Shown in pieces: positions 41,277 to 50,154 of a DNA stretch of 64,000 nt. Position numbers and translations under genes: made by a program. The notes under the pieces were generated by a model. That model was not told the DNA's origin. It worked only from the letters and a program-made list of their open reading frames with translations, and did not search any database. The DNA is from Rhodospirillaceae bacterium. Lineage in GTDB: Bacteria; Pseudomonadota; Alphaproteobacteria; Bin65. The DNA lies in contig WTGH01000033.1 of assembly GCA_011523655.1 (NCBI GenBank), forward strand, positions 1 through 64,000. The letters are read 5' to 3'. Within the stretch, counting starts at the first letter, position 1. Each line of letters opens with the position of its first letter.

Positions 41277-42314
41277 TCAGTGCACCACCCGCTCGCCGAT
41301 GCGGTGGCCGTCCTGGGCCATCAGGCCGAGCAGGATGCCTTCGCGCAGGCCGCGGTCGGCGATGCGCATGCGCCCGACCGGCCACATGCGGATGATCGCC
41401 TCCAGGATCGCCACGCCGCCGACGACCAGATCGGCCCGTTCGGCGCCGATGCAGGTGATGGCCGCGCGCTCGTCGCGGCTCAATCCGGCCAGCATCCGGC
41501 CGATGCGCAGCAGATCGTCGAAGCGCATGGTGGCGCCGTCGATGCGGGAGCGGACATACCGGCGCAGACCGAGATGCACGCTCGCCAGCGTCGTCACCGT
41601 GCCGGAGGACCCGACCATCTGGAGCTGTCCGTCCGCAATGCGCGGCGCGAGCCGTTGCTCCTGCTCGAAGTCTTCCAGGAGGCCCGTCGTCTCCCCGACC
41701 ATGGCGGCGAAGTCTTCGTCCGAAATCCGGTCGCCGCCGAACCGTTCGTAGAGGTTGACGACTCCGAGCGGCACCGAGAGAACGCGGATGGCGGCCTCCC
41801 GGCCGGGGCGGCAGACGATTTCGGTGCTGCCGCCGCCGATATCGAACACCATGGCGCCGGGGATCTTCGGGTCGAACAGCGGCGTGCAACTGCTCAGCGC
41901 CAGGCGCGCTTCCTCGGCCGGGGAGATAATTTCGAAATCCAGGCCGGTTTCGGTCAGGGCGCGCTCCACGAACCGGTCGCGGTTGGCGGCCTGGCGGCAG
42001 GCCGCCGTCGCCACGTTGCGCACGCGGATCACGTCGGCCCGGCGCATCTTGGCGGCGCAGATGCGCAGGGCGTCGATCGTCCGGTCGATGGCCGCTTCGG
42101 AAAGCCGGCCCGTCGCCGCAACGCCCTCGCCCAGCCGGACGATCCGCGAGAAGGAATCGATGACCCGGAAGCCTTTGGCCGAAGGCTCCGCGACCAGCAG
42201 ACGGCAATTGTTCGTACCGAGATCGACGGCGGCGTAGGCCGGCCGGTTGGCCCGTCGCGAGCGGGGCGGATGGTCCCTTTTCCTGAACGGCTGCCGCACC
42301 CGCGGGTTTGTCAT
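41277..42314 (-). CDS. Ppx/GppA family phosphatase
   Basis: A 345-aa ASKHA-fold enzyme hydrolysing polyphosphate or pppGpp. The phosphate-1 motif AYAAVDLGTNNCRLLVAEPS, the catalytic-Glu helix region LALSSCTPLF, and the phosphate-2 motif AMVFDIGGGSTEIVC are present, followed by GSSGTVTTLASVHLG. It is the short form without the HD-domain extension, which in Alphaproteobacteria often accompanies rlmE. The N-terminus is basic (RKRDHPPRSRRANR). It is convergent with the toxin-antitoxin operon. Confidence 0.9.
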   Translation of the reverse strand: MTNPRVRQPFRKRDHPPRSRRANRPAYAAVDLGTNNCRLLVAEPSAKGFRVIDSFSRIVRLGEGVAATGRLSEAAIDRTIDALRICAAKMRRADVIRVRNVATAACRQAANRDRFVERALTETGLDFEIISPAEEARLALSSCTPLFDPKIPGAMVFDIGGGSTEIVCRPGREAAIRVLSVPLGVVNLYERFGGDRISDEDFAAMVGETTGLLEDFEQEQRLAPRIADGQLQMVGSSGTVTTLASVHLGLRRYVRSRIDGATMRFDDLLRIGRMLAGLSRDERAAITCIGAERADLVVGGVAILEAIIRMWPVGRMRIADRGLREGILLGLMAQDGHRIGERVVH

Positions 42315-42528
42315 TCTTGTTCTCCGACCCGGCCTGTTGCCGAAAATCTAATGGTTTGAACCGGGAATTTCAAACTTGGGATGACGAAGTCGTGACAGCC
42401 GCCCGCTCCGCCGCACCGAATCCGCCGGCCCCCGCGGCGCGGGATCGCCAAGGGGCTTTGGATGGGGGCTTGAGAAGCGGCCGCGCCTGCCTTATCTGGC
42501 CGGACCGAGGGCGCACCGCCCTTCCGGT

Positions 42529-42602
42529 TGGGGAATAGTTTAACGGTAGAACAGCGGACTCTGACTCCGTCGGTCCTGGTTCGAATCCAGGTTCCCCAGC
42601 CA
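42529..42602 (+). tRNA. tRNA-Gln (CTG)
   Basis: Acceptor TGGGGAA pairs with TTCCCCA, with discriminator G and encoded CCA. The anticodon stem GCGGA/TCCGT encloses CTCTGAC, anticodon CTG. The T-arm is CCTGGTTCGAATCCAGG. The U1-A72 pair is typical of glutamine tRNA. Confidence 0.95.
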
Positions 42603-42895
42603 TTCCCCGCACAAATCCCAAACCGTCCCTCCGCCACCGGTCTGCCTGCGGCGCAACCGGCGGCAATTCAGCCTGCAAGCGGTGTATCCGCACTATCGGA
42701 CCGGCCCGGAAACCGGCTCCGTCGGCACCGGAACCGTGCGGCCGGCCGCTTGCGATTGACCCGCCACACCGACATCCCTATGGTGGCAGGCGGCTGCACG
42801 GGGTCCGTTCCGGTTTCCGGGCTGCATTGCCGACTCAATTCTGGGTGCCGATGGCAACGTTCACGCCGGCGCCCGATGGAATAGGGAGGAACATC

Positions 42896-44092
42896 GTGAA
42901 ATATCCAATCATGTTTGCCGCCACTGCCGCGCTCGCGTTCGTGGGAACGCAAGGCGCCGCCGTGTCGGCCGATCGCGAAGTCCATGTCGCCGGTTTCGGC
43001 GCCAAGTCCGGCGTCGTCCGCTCGTTCGGCGTCAACACCGAAGCGGTGATGCGCGCCGCGGCCGAGAAGATCAACAAGGAAGGCGGAATCAAGCTCGGCG
43101 ACGGCACGAAGGGCAAGGTGGTCGTGACCTTCTACGACGACCGCTGCAAGGCCGAGGAAGGCATCTCCGTCGTCCGCCGCATCGCGTCGGGCAAGGCCGT
43201 CGTGGCGATCGGCCCGACCTGCTCGAACGTCGCCGAGCCGCTGTTCGGCGTCCTGCAGAAGAAGGCCGGCGACGCTTCGGATACGGGCCTCCAGTTCCCG
43301 ATCTTCACCGACACGGCCATCAAGGGTGGCCTGGCGAAGATTTCGGAATGGGCGTTCCGCAACGTGCCGAACGAAAGCCAAATGTACCAGAGCCTGTTCA
43401 AATGGGTGAAGAAGACGAATCCGGGCTTCAAGTCCGTCTTCGGCGGCGTGGAAGAGGATTTCGCCCACTCGCGCTTCACTTGGTACCAGGTCATGGAAAA
43501 GCGCGCCGCGGAAGCCGGCTTCGAGGTTAAGGGCCGGGTCAAGTGGCTGCTCAACGACACCAACTTCACCACCCAGGTGCGGCAGATGAAGAAGGCGAAA
43601 GCCGACGTCATCTCCATTTCCTCGCACCCCTTCACCCTGTGCGGTGTGCTCAAGGAGATGAAGCGCCAGCGCGTGAAGTATAAGATGCTGATCGGCCTTA
43701 CCAGCTCGTCGAGCATGGAGACCCTCAGGGGCTGCTCGCGCCAAGCTGCCGGAATCATCATCCCGACCAGCTACGCGCCGGTAACCCCGGCGGCCAAGGA
43801 AGCGGCAGCCGGAGCAGCCAAGTATAACGGCAGCGCCGACCTGCACAGCGCCGCAGCCTGGGAGAACATGTTCATCCTGAAGAGCGTCATCGAGAAAACC
43901 GGCGTCATGGCCAAGGGCGACACGGTGCAGGCCGACCGCCGCAAGATCCGCGACGGACTGGCCGCGTTGAAGTCGACCGGCGGCCTGATCGGCGGCATCC
44001 AGCGCACGAAAGAAGGCGAAGCCGTCAAGCCGTATGTCTATGTCCATGCGCAAGGGAAAGAGTGGAAGATCCTCCACGACCCGCGCAAATAG
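42896..44092 (+). CDS. Branched-chain amino-acid-type ABC transporter binding protein
   Basis: A 398-aa periplasmic type-I binding protein (LivJ/K-like, Peripla_BP_6). The signal peptide spans about residues 1-23 (PIMFAATAALAFVGTQGAAVS). The mature protein has AAAEKINKEGGIKLGDGTKG, VVVTFYDDRCKAEEGISVVR and AIGPTCSNVAEPLFGVLQ in lobe 1. GTG 42896 is preceded by AGGGAGGAAC. It is the only binding-protein gene for two complete permease/ATPase sets that follow, so both may share it or another set's partner may lie elsewhere. The ligand is not readable; HAAT transporters also import aromatic acids, amides and urea. Confidence 0.9.
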   Translation: MKYPIMFAATAALAFVGTQGAAVSADREVHVAGFGAKSGVVRSFGVNTEAVMRAAAEKINKEGGIKLGDGTKGKVVVTFYDDRCKAEEGISVVRRIASGKAVVAIGPTCSNVAEPLFGVLQKKAGDASDTGLQFPIFTDTAIKGGLAKISEWAFRNVPNESQMYQSLFKWVKKTNPGFKSVFGGVEEDFAHSRFTWYQVMEKRAAEAGFEVKGRVKWLLNDTNFTTQVRQMKKAKADVISISSHPFTLCGVLKEMKRQRVKYKMLIGLTSSSSMETLRGCSRQAAGIIIPTSYAPVTPAAKEAAAGAAKYNGSADLHSAAAWENMFILKSVIEKTGVMAKGDTVQADRRKIRDGLAALKSTGGLIGGIQRTKEGEAVKPYVYVHAQGKEWKILHDPRK

Positions 44093-44109
44093 GCTGACGG
44101 TCTAGAATC

Positions 44110-44136
44110 CCGCCGGCGCCCGTGCGGCGCCGGCGG
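44110..44136 (+). terminator. GC-rich stem-loop between binding-protein and permease genes
   Basis: CCGCCGGCGCC and GGCGCCGGCGG form a perfect 11-bp stem around the loop CGTGC, followed by ATTTCTCT. Placed 17 bp after the binding-protein stop and 60 bp before livH, it probably attenuates transcription or protects the upstream mRNA, allowing more binding protein than membrane components. Confidence 0.7.
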
Positions 44137-44195
44137 ATTTCTCTCGCATTTAATCTCCACTCCATCCGCTCCCGTTCGGGAAGAAGGGCGGCCCC

Positions 44196-45110
44196 GTGGA
44201 ATTTGTCGATTATCTTCAGGCGGTCACCGACGGCGTGATGCAGGGCGCGTATTACGCGCTCATCGGAATCGGCTTCACGCTGATCTTCGGCGTGATGAAC
44301 AAGATCAACCTGGCCTATGCAGCGGCGGCGTTCGGCGGCGCCTACGCCAGCCTCGGCGTCGCGGCGTTGATCGGCGCCGGCGACGATTTCGGCCTGCCGC
44401 CGTTGCTTATGTTCCTGGTATCGGCGATCGCCGCGGGCCTGTTCGCCTGGGTCGTCTATACGATCTGCTTCCGATTCACGCCGGACCATTACGAACTCGC
44501 CACGCTGATGGCGACGGTTGGCGCATTCTTCCTGATCGAAGAGATCGCCGTCCACGCCACCGACGGGGAACCGATGGATTTCCCGGAGGTGCTGCAGGGC
44601 ATCATCGACGATCCGATGATCGAATTCAGCGACGCCTTCGCGGTCCGCGGCGACCTGCTGACGATCTTCCTGCTCGCCCTGATCGCGATGGGGCTGCTGC
44701 TCACGCTGCTGTACCGGACCAAGCTCGGCCTGGCGACCCGGGCGGTCGCGCAGCAGAGGACCGCAGCGCAGCTTTGCGGCATCAGCGTCGACCGGACCAA
44801 CGCGACGACCTTCATCATCGCCGGCGTCCTGGGCGGCCTGGCCGGCGCCATGATCGGCGCGGCTGTCGGCGTCCTGTCGCCGCTGCTCTTCGTTCCGCTG
44901 ACCGTCAAGGGCCTGATCGTCACCGTGATGGGCGGCCTGGGCAGCATTCCGGGCGCGATCGTCGCCGGCCTGCTGGTCGGCGGGCTGGAAAATGTATTTC
45001 TTGCCCTGCGCGGCATCACCGAGCGCGACATGTATGTCATGCTCCTGCTGTTCCTGTTCCTTGCGTTCCGTCCGCAGGGGCTGTTCGGCAAGAAGGTGTT
45101 GAGGGACTGA
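44196..45110 (+). CDS. livH: HAAT transporter permease LivH (set 1)
   Basis: A 304-aa inner-membrane subunit with about eight helices. The N-terminal VTDGVMQGAYYALIGIGFTL, then IFGVMNKINLAYAAAAFGGA, and the cytoplasmic EAA-like region LGLATRAVAQQRTAAQLCGI and VTVMGGLGSIPGAIVAGLLV mark LivH. The GTG start is preceded by a weak AAGGGCG. It pairs with the LivM-type permease 4 bp downstream. Confidence 0.9.
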   Translation: MEFVDYLQAVTDGVMQGAYYALIGIGFTLIFGVMNKINLAYAAAAFGGAYASLGVAALIGAGDDFGLPPLLMFLVSAIAAGLFAWVVYTICFRFTPDHYELATLMATVGAFFLIEEIAVHATDGEPMDFPEVLQGIIDDPMIEFSDAFAVRGDLLTIFLLALIAMGLLLTLLYRTKLGLATRAVAQQRTAAQLCGISVDRTNATTFIIAGVLGGLAGAMIGAAVGVLSPLLFVPLTVKGLIVTVMGGLGSIPGAIVAGLLVGGLENVFLALRGITERDMYVMLLLFLFLAFRPQGLFGKKVLRD

Positions 45111-45114
45111 GGCG

Positions 45115-46026
45115 ATGGACGACTTTACCTGGGGCCTGGTCCAGATCGTCGGGGTCCACACCATCTTGGGCCTGTCGGCCTATGTGATCCTTCTGACCGG
45201 CCAGGTCTCGATGGCCCAGGCCGGCTTCGTGGCGATCGGCGCCTATGTCGCCGGCATGCTCACGGTGCTCGCCGAATGGCACATCATTCCGTCCATGATC
45301 ACCGGCGGGCTCGCTGCTGCCGTGCTGGCCTGCATCGTCGGCTTCCCCGCGCTGCGGGTGCGCGGGCTGATGCTGGTCGTGGCGACCATCGCGTTCGGCG
45401 AATTCGTGCGCCTGTTCTGGTTCAACTTCGACTACCGGATCGCCAAGGGCGATATCATCGTCGGCCCGGAAGGCGGTGAGGGCTTCAAGCAGATCCGCTT
45501 CTTCCCGGAAAACGGATGGACGACCCAGGACGTTGCAGCCTTCATATGGATTGTCGCCGCGATCATCCTGGCCACCCTTTGGTGGATGGACCGTTCGCGC
45601 GCCGGCAAGGTGCTGCGCGCGGTCGGCGAAGACGAGATGGCGGCCCAGAGCGTGGGCATCAATCTGACCGTGGTGAAGGTGTCCGCCTTTACCGCCGGCG
45701 GTTTCATCGCCGGGATCGCGGGCGCCCTGTATGCCCATTACACGACCCACATCGAGCATCTGAACTTCGACATCCTCATGGCGACCTTCGCGATCGCCTA
45801 TCCGATCCTGGGCGGCCTCGCGAATGTCTGGGGTACGCTGTTCGCCGCGATCTTCATCCAGGTGATCGTTATCGAAGTGCTCCGCGACCTTGGCGACGTT
45901 CGAAACCTGATGTTCGGTGCGCTGATCATCCTGGTGATGAACTTCCTGCCCCGGGGCCTGTTCAGCGCCCAGGTGGTGCGCAAGCTGAAGGAATGGATCG
46001 GCGCCGGGAAGACGTCCGATGCTTGA
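45115..46026 (+). CDS. livM: HAAT transporter permease LivM (set 1)
   Basis: A 303-aa permease. GLSAYVILLTGQVSMAQAGF, VGFPALRVRGLMLVVATIAF and KVLRAVGEDEMAAQSVGINL are the family marks, with YPILGGLANVWGTLFAAIFI near the C-terminus. It forms a heterodimer with the LivH protein. The stop overlaps the livG start by 8 bp. Confidence 0.9.
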   Translation: MDDFTWGLVQIVGVHTILGLSAYVILLTGQVSMAQAGFVAIGAYVAGMLTVLAEWHIIPSMITGGLAAAVLACIVGFPALRVRGLMLVVATIAFGEFVRLFWFNFDYRIAKGDIIVGPEGGEGFKQIRFFPENGWTTQDVAAFIWIVAAIILATLWWMDRSRAGKVLRAVGEDEMAAQSVGINLTVVKVSAFTAGGFIAGIAGALYAHYTTHIEHLNFDILMATFAIAYPILGGLANVWGTLFAAIFIQVIVIEVLRDLGDVRNLMFGALIILVMNFLPRGLFSAQVVRKLKEWIGAGKTSDA

Positions 46027-46780
46027 AGTCGCCAACCTCTCCAAACATTTCGGCGGCGTGCGCGCCGTCGACGAACTGGACTTCACGGTCGAGGCCGGGG
46101 AAATCTTCGGCCTGATCGGCCCCAACGGTTCGGGCAAGAGCACGACCGTCAATATGATCGCCGGTATCTTCGCGCCGACCGACGGCAAGATCGTCTTCGA
46201 CGGCGAGGACATCACGGAAGCGCCGCCGCACGTCACGCTGCACGCCGGCATCGCGCGGACCTTCCAGAACATCCGCCTGTTCAACAACATGACGGTCTGG
46301 GAAAATCTCTGGGTCGCCCAGAACTCGGCCGAGCAGAAGCGGACCGGCAATCCGCTCGCGCGCTGGATGGGCGGGTCGCGACGCGCCGCCGCCGCCGTCG
46401 AGGACTATCTCGAATTCTCCAACCTCGCCCACAAGCGCGACGAACTGGCCGGCAACCTGGCTTTCGGCGAGCAGCGCCGGCTCGAGGTGGCCCGGGCGCT
46501 CGCTGCGCAGCCTAAATTCCTGCTGCTCGACGAGCCGGCCGCCGGCATGAACCTGGAAGAGGTCAAGGAACTGGACGAGCGCCTGCGCGTGCTTCGGGAC
46601 CGCGGCGTCACGATCCTGCTGGTCGAGCATGTCATGGAGCTGGTGATGGAGGTCACGGACCGGATTGCCGTGCTCAATTTCGGCCGCAAGATCGCCGAAG
46701 GTACTCCATCGGAGGTGCAACAGAACCAGGCCGTGATGGACGCCTATCTCGGCGCCGGCGAAGGCGGGTCCGATGCTTGA
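46019..46780 (+). CDS. livG: HAAT transporter ATP-binding protein LivG (set 1)
   Basis: A 253-aa ATPase. Walker A is GPNGSGKST, the Q-loop region is ARTFQNIRLFNNMTVWENL, the signature-equivalent LAFGEQRRLEVARAL and Walker B LLLDEPAAGMNLEE follow, with H-loop VEHVMELVMEV. The degenerate LAFGEQ signature is normal for LivG. It overlaps livF by 8 bp. Confidence 0.9.
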   Translation: MLEVANLSKHFGGVRAVDELDFTVEAGEIFGLIGPNGSGKSTTVNMIAGIFAPTDGKIVFDGEDITEAPPHVTLHAGIARTFQNIRLFNNMTVWENLWVAQNSAEQKRTGNPLARWMGGSRRAAAAVEDYLEFSNLAHKRDELAGNLAFGEQRRLEVARALAAQPKFLLLDEPAAGMNLEEVKELDERLRVLRDRGVTILLVEHVMELVMEVTDRIAVLNFGRKIAEGTPSEVQQNQAVMDAYLGAGEGGSDA

Positions 46781-47486
46781 GATCACGGATATCGTCACCT
46801 CCTACGGCAAGATCGAGGCGCTGAAAGGGGTCTCCCTTTCCGTTGCGCCCGGCAAGATCACCTGCCTGCTCGGCCCGAACGGCGCCGGCAAGACCACGAC
46901 GATGATGACCGTCTCCGGCCTGCTGAAGCCGCGCCGCGGAAACATCACGTTCGAAGAGCGGAACATCACCGGGCGCGATCCCGGCCATATCGTGCAGAGC
47001 GGTATCGCGCTGGTCCCGGAAAACCGGCTGGTCTTCCCGGACATGACCGTTCACGACAATCTGCGCACCGGCGCCTACAGCCGTTCGGACAACGAGATCG
47101 AAGACGATATCGAGCACATGTTCGAACGGTTCCCGCGCTTGCACGAGCGCCAGTTGCAGCATGCCGGGACGCTATCGGGCGGCGAACAGCAGATGCTGGC
47201 GGTCGCCCGCGCCCTGATGGCCCGGCCCAAGCTGCTGCTGATGGACGAGCCGTCGCTCGGCCTAGCGCCGCTGATCGTCGAGGAGATTTTCCGGATCATC
47301 CGCGATCTCAACGCCGAAGGTGTGTCGATCTTCCTCGTCGAGCAGAATGTCCACCAGGCGCTCAAGGTGGCCCACCATTTCTACCTGCTGGAACAGGGCC
47401 GCGTGACCTTCGGCGGATCGCCCGGCGACCTCGAGGAAGACGAGGTGATCCAGCGGGCCTATCTGGGGTCGGCCGAACAGACATAG
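46773..47486 (+). CDS. livF: HAAT transporter ATP-binding protein LivF (set 1)
   Basis: A 237-aa ATPase: Walker A GPNGAGKTT, LVPENRLVFPDMTVHDNLR, signature LSGGEQQMLAVARAL, Walker B LLLMDEPSLGLAP and H-loop VEQNVHQALKVA. It pairs with LivG in the first set. Its stop is followed by a G-rich leader with three GGAG-containing repeats before the second permease gene. Confidence 0.9.
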   Translation: MLEITDIVTSYGKIEALKGVSLSVAPGKITCLLGPNGAGKTTTMMTVSGLLKPRRGNITFEERNITGRDPGHIVQSGIALVPENRLVFPDMTVHDNLRTGAYSRSDNEIEDDIEHMFERFPRLHERQLQHAGTLSGGEQQMLAVARALMARPKLLLMDEPSLGLAPLIVEEIFRIIRDLNAEGVSIFLVEQNVHQALKVAHHFYLLEQGRVTFGGSPGDLEEDEVIQRAYLGSAEQT

Positions 47487-47509
47487 CGCGGGCGCAGCCC
47501 CCGGGGGAT

Positions 47510-47551
47510 GGGGAGAAGCCGGCGGGGAGAAACCGGCGGGGGAGAAACCGG
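47510..47551 (+). repeat. Three tandem 14-15-bp repeats, each with a Shine-Dalgarno-like GGAG
   Basis: Units GGGGAGAAGCCGGC (47510-47523), GGGGAGAAACCGGC (47524-47537) and GGGGGAGAAACCGG (47538-47551) are offset by 14 and 15 bp. Each contains GGGGAG, and the last sits about 7 nt before the first codon of the second LivH gene, ATT. An ATG lies at 47508, at the left edge, out of frame with LivH. Confidence 0.9.
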
Positions 47552-48451
47552 ATTCTCGATTTCATCCAGAACACCCTCGACGGCATTACCGTAGGTTCGG
47601 GTTACGCCCTGCTTGCCATCGGCTTCACGCTGATTTTCGGCGTCCTGCGCCGCCTCAACCTGTCCTACGGCCCGTCGATCATGGTCGGCGTGTTCTTCGG
47701 GACCTTCCTGTTCCTCCAGTTCCAGGCCGGCTGGTACGCCGTGCTGGTGGCGACCGTCCTGGGCGCGGTGATCGCCGGCGCCTATGTCGAACGCCTGTGT
47801 TTCTGGGCGATCAAGAAAGGCGCGGCGGTGGCCTCGATGGTTTCGAGCTTCGCCGTCTGGATGCAGCTCGAAGAAGCCGTCACCATCGCCTTTCCCGACC
47901 GCACCTACGAATTTCCCGCGCTGGGCGATTTCGAGCTCATCGAACTGGGGGAGCTTTCGGTCCGCCAGGAGCACCTGATCATGCTGGGCATCGCGGCGCT
48001 CCTCGTCTTCGCGCTGCATCAGCTGCTCTTCCGCACGCGCTTCGGCCTGGCGGTGCGGGCGGTCTCCGAGGATCCCGACGCCGCGCTCTTCATGGGCGTC
48101 AACACCGGGCGGGTGATCTTTCTCGCCTTCATTCTGGCGTCTGCCATCGGCGGCATCGCCGGCTATTTCATCATGGCGACCGAAGAGGTCATCACGCCGA
48201 AATTCGGCCTGCAGGCGACCTTCAAGGGGCTGATCGCCATGATGCTGGGCGGCATGGGATCGGTGCCGGGCGCAATCGCCGGCGGGCTTCTGCTCGGCGT
48301 CGTCGAGAAACAGGCGGAGTGGTATGCCGGCGCGGTCTGGCGCGACATCGCCGCCTTCCTGCTGCTGTTCGTGTTCCTGATCTTCCGGCCGGGCGGCCTG
48401 CTCGCGCAAGGGGCGGCGGCCCGCGACCTGGCCGCGCTCAGGCGGGTCTAG
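47552..48451 (+). CDS. livH: HAAT transporter permease LivH (set 2), ATT start likely
   Basis: A 299-aa LivH-type permease if read from ATT 47552. The expected N-terminal block ILDFIQNTLDGITVGSGYAL, then LAIGFTLIFGVLRRLNLSYG lies before the first in-frame ATG (47681), and no ATG, GTG, TTG or CTG occurs in frame upstream of it. Starting at 47681 would delete the first helix. The downstream helices and FGLAVRAVSEDPDAALFMGV and MMLGGMGSVPGAIAGGLLLG are normal. Either ATT initiates after GGAG, or the ATG at 47508 was displaced by repeat expansion; removal of one 14-bp unit would bring it into frame. Confidence 0.8.
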   Translation: MLDFIQNTLDGITVGSGYALLAIGFTLIFGVLRRLNLSYGPSIMVGVFFGTFLFLQFQAGWYAVLVATVLGAVIAGAYVERLCFWAIKKGAAVASMVSSFAVWMQLEEAVTIAFPDRTYEFPALGDFELIELGELSVRQEHLIMLGIAALLVFALHQLLFRTRFGLAVRAVSEDPDAALFMGVNTGRVIFLAFILASAIGGIAGYFIMATEEVITPKFGLQATFKGLIAMMLGGMGSVPGAIAGGLLLGVVEKQAEWYAGAVWRDIAAFLLLFVFLIFRPGGLLAQGAAARDLAALRRV

Positions 48452-48488
48452 AGGCGGCGGGCGAGGGCGAGGGGCGCGGGGCCGGATC

Positions 48489-49412
48489 ATGGACGACCAT
48501 GTCATCACGGTGCTGAACAATATCGGCGGTTTTTCGTTCATCGCGCTGTCCGCCTATCTGCTTCTGCTTAGCGGCGAGATTTCCTTCGGCCAGCAGGCCT
48601 TCTACGGCATCGGCGCCTATGCCTCCGGGATCATGACGGCCATGTTCGGCATGAGCTTCTGGCTTGCCCTGCCGCTCGCCATGATCGTCTCGGGGCTGGC
48701 GGCGGCCCTCGTCGGCGGCCTGACGCTGCGCCTGCGCGGCCTCTATTTCGCCATCGCAACCCTCGCATTTGCGGAAACGATCCGCCTGATCCTGGTCGCG
48801 ACCACCTGGCAGGTCGAGGTCGACGGCGAACCGGTCGGCCCGAACGGCTCGGAAGGGCTCGGCAGCATCCGCTGGGGCTTCGATAACGAATACGAGCCGG
48901 TCGACTTCCTGTGGATGATCTACGGCTCGCTGGGCATCGTGCTGCTTCTCTTCTTCCTGATGGAGCGCAGCCGCCTCGGCTCGATCGTCCGGACCATCGG
49001 GGCGGACCGGCTGCTGGCCGAAACCCAGGGCATCAACGTGACCCGGTACAAGATCCTTGTGGCGGGGCTTGCCGGCGCCATTGCAGCGATCGGCGGCGCC
49101 TTCTACGCCCATATCCAGACGACCGTTTATCCCGAGAATTTCGATGTCATGCTCGGCGTTCACAGCCTCGCCTACGGGCTGATCGGCGGCCTCGGCACGG
49201 CGGTCGGACCGATCCTCGGCGTGCTGCTCGACGTCGGGTTTCTCGAAGCCGTCGAATGGGTCCAGGGCTACCGGATGATCGTGTTCGGCGGGCTCGTGGC
49301 CGTCCTTCTGATCTTCATGCCGCGCGGGATCCTCGACGAGCGCCGCGTGCACCGGCTGCGGACGATGCTGCGCGGATGGCGGGCCGAAACCCATGGCGCT
49401 GCTGGAAATTAG
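48489..49412 (+). CDS. livM: HAAT transporter permease LivM (set 2)
   Basis: A 307-aa permease with ALSAYLLLLSGEISFGQQAF, YGIGAYASGIMTAMFGMSFW, LRLRGLYFAIATLAFAETIR and SIVRTIGADRLLAETQGINV. C-terminal GLIGGLGTAVGPILGVLLDV precedes a soluble, Arg-rich tail. Its stop overlaps the next ATPase gene by 20 bp. It lies 37 bp after livH of set 2. Confidence 0.9.
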   Translation: MDDHVITVLNNIGGFSFIALSAYLLLLSGEISFGQQAFYGIGAYASGIMTAMFGMSFWLALPLAMIVSGLAAALVGGLTLRLRGLYFAIATLAFAETIRLILVATTWQVEVDGEPVGPNGSEGLGSIRWGFDNEYEPVDFLWMIYGSLGIVLLLFFLMERSRLGSIVRTIGADRLLAETQGINVTRYKILVAGLAGAIAAIGGAFYAHIQTTVYPENFDVMLGVHSLAYGLIGGLGTAVGPILGVLLDVGFLEAVEWVQGYRMIVFGGLVAVLLIFMPRGILDERRVHRLRTMLRGWRAETHGAAGN

Positions 49413-50154
49413 CGGGATCGGCCGGCGGTTCGGCGCGGTCGAGGCGCTCAACGCGATCGACCTCAGTGTCGAGGAAGGCGAGGTCTTCGGGCTGATCGGG
49501 CCGAACGGCTCCGGCAAGACCACCCTGTTCAACGTGCTGACCGGAGTCTATCCGCCGAGCGCGGGGGAAATCCGCCTGGACGGCGCGCCGATCGGCGGTG
49601 TCCGGCCCGAGCGCATCGCCGGAATGGGCCTCGCCCGCACCTTTCAGAATTTGCGCCTGGTCCCGCATATGAGCGCCTTCGACAATGTCTGGCTGGCCCA
49701 GCACCGGCGCCCCGGCATGGGGATGCGCGATATCCTCGCCGTCGGCGGACGCAAGGAGCGCGCGCGCCGCGACGAGGTCGAGGCGCTGCTGGAACAGACC
49801 GGCCTGGCCGCCCGGCGCGATACCTTCGCCGGCGACCTGCCCCTGCCCGACCAGCGCCGGCTGGAGATTGCCCGGGCCCTGGTCCGCCAGCCGCGGCTGC
49901 TGTTGCTCGACGAACCGGCCGGCGGCATGACGCCGCTGGAAACCCGCGAGATGGCCGACCTGATCCGCACGGTGGCGGCGCCGGGACGGACGCTGATCGT
50001 GATCGAGCACAAGATGGACCTGATCGCCGAAATCTGCGACCGGCTGTGCGTGCTCGACTTCGGCCGCAAGATCGCCGAGGGCCCGCCCGGCCGCGTGCTC
50101 AGCGATCCGAAAGTCCTCGACGTCTATCTCGGCCGCGAGGACGGCGATGATTGA
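49393..50154 (+). CDS. livG: HAAT transporter ATP-binding protein LivG (set 2)
   Basis: A 253-aa ATPase: Walker A GPNGSGKTT, Q-loop ARTFQNLRLVPHMSAFDNV, the signature-equivalent LPLPDQRRLEIARAL, Walker B LLLLDEPAGGMTPLE and H-loop IEHKMDLIAEI. The signature is more degenerate than in set 1: Pro-Asp occupies the usual Gly positions. It overlaps livF of set 2 by 8 bp. Confidence 0.88.
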   Translation: MALLEISGIGRRFGAVEALNAIDLSVEEGEVFGLIGPNGSGKTTLFNVLTGVYPPSAGEIRLDGAPIGGVRPERIAGMGLARTFQNLRLVPHMSAFDNVWLAQHRRPGMGMRDILAVGGRKERARRDEVEALLEQTGLAARRDTFAGDLPLPDQRRLEIARALVRQPRLLLLDEPAGGMTPLETREMADLIRTVAAPGRTLIVIEHKMDLIAEICDRLCVLDFGRKIAEGPPGRVLSDPKVLDVYLGREDGDD

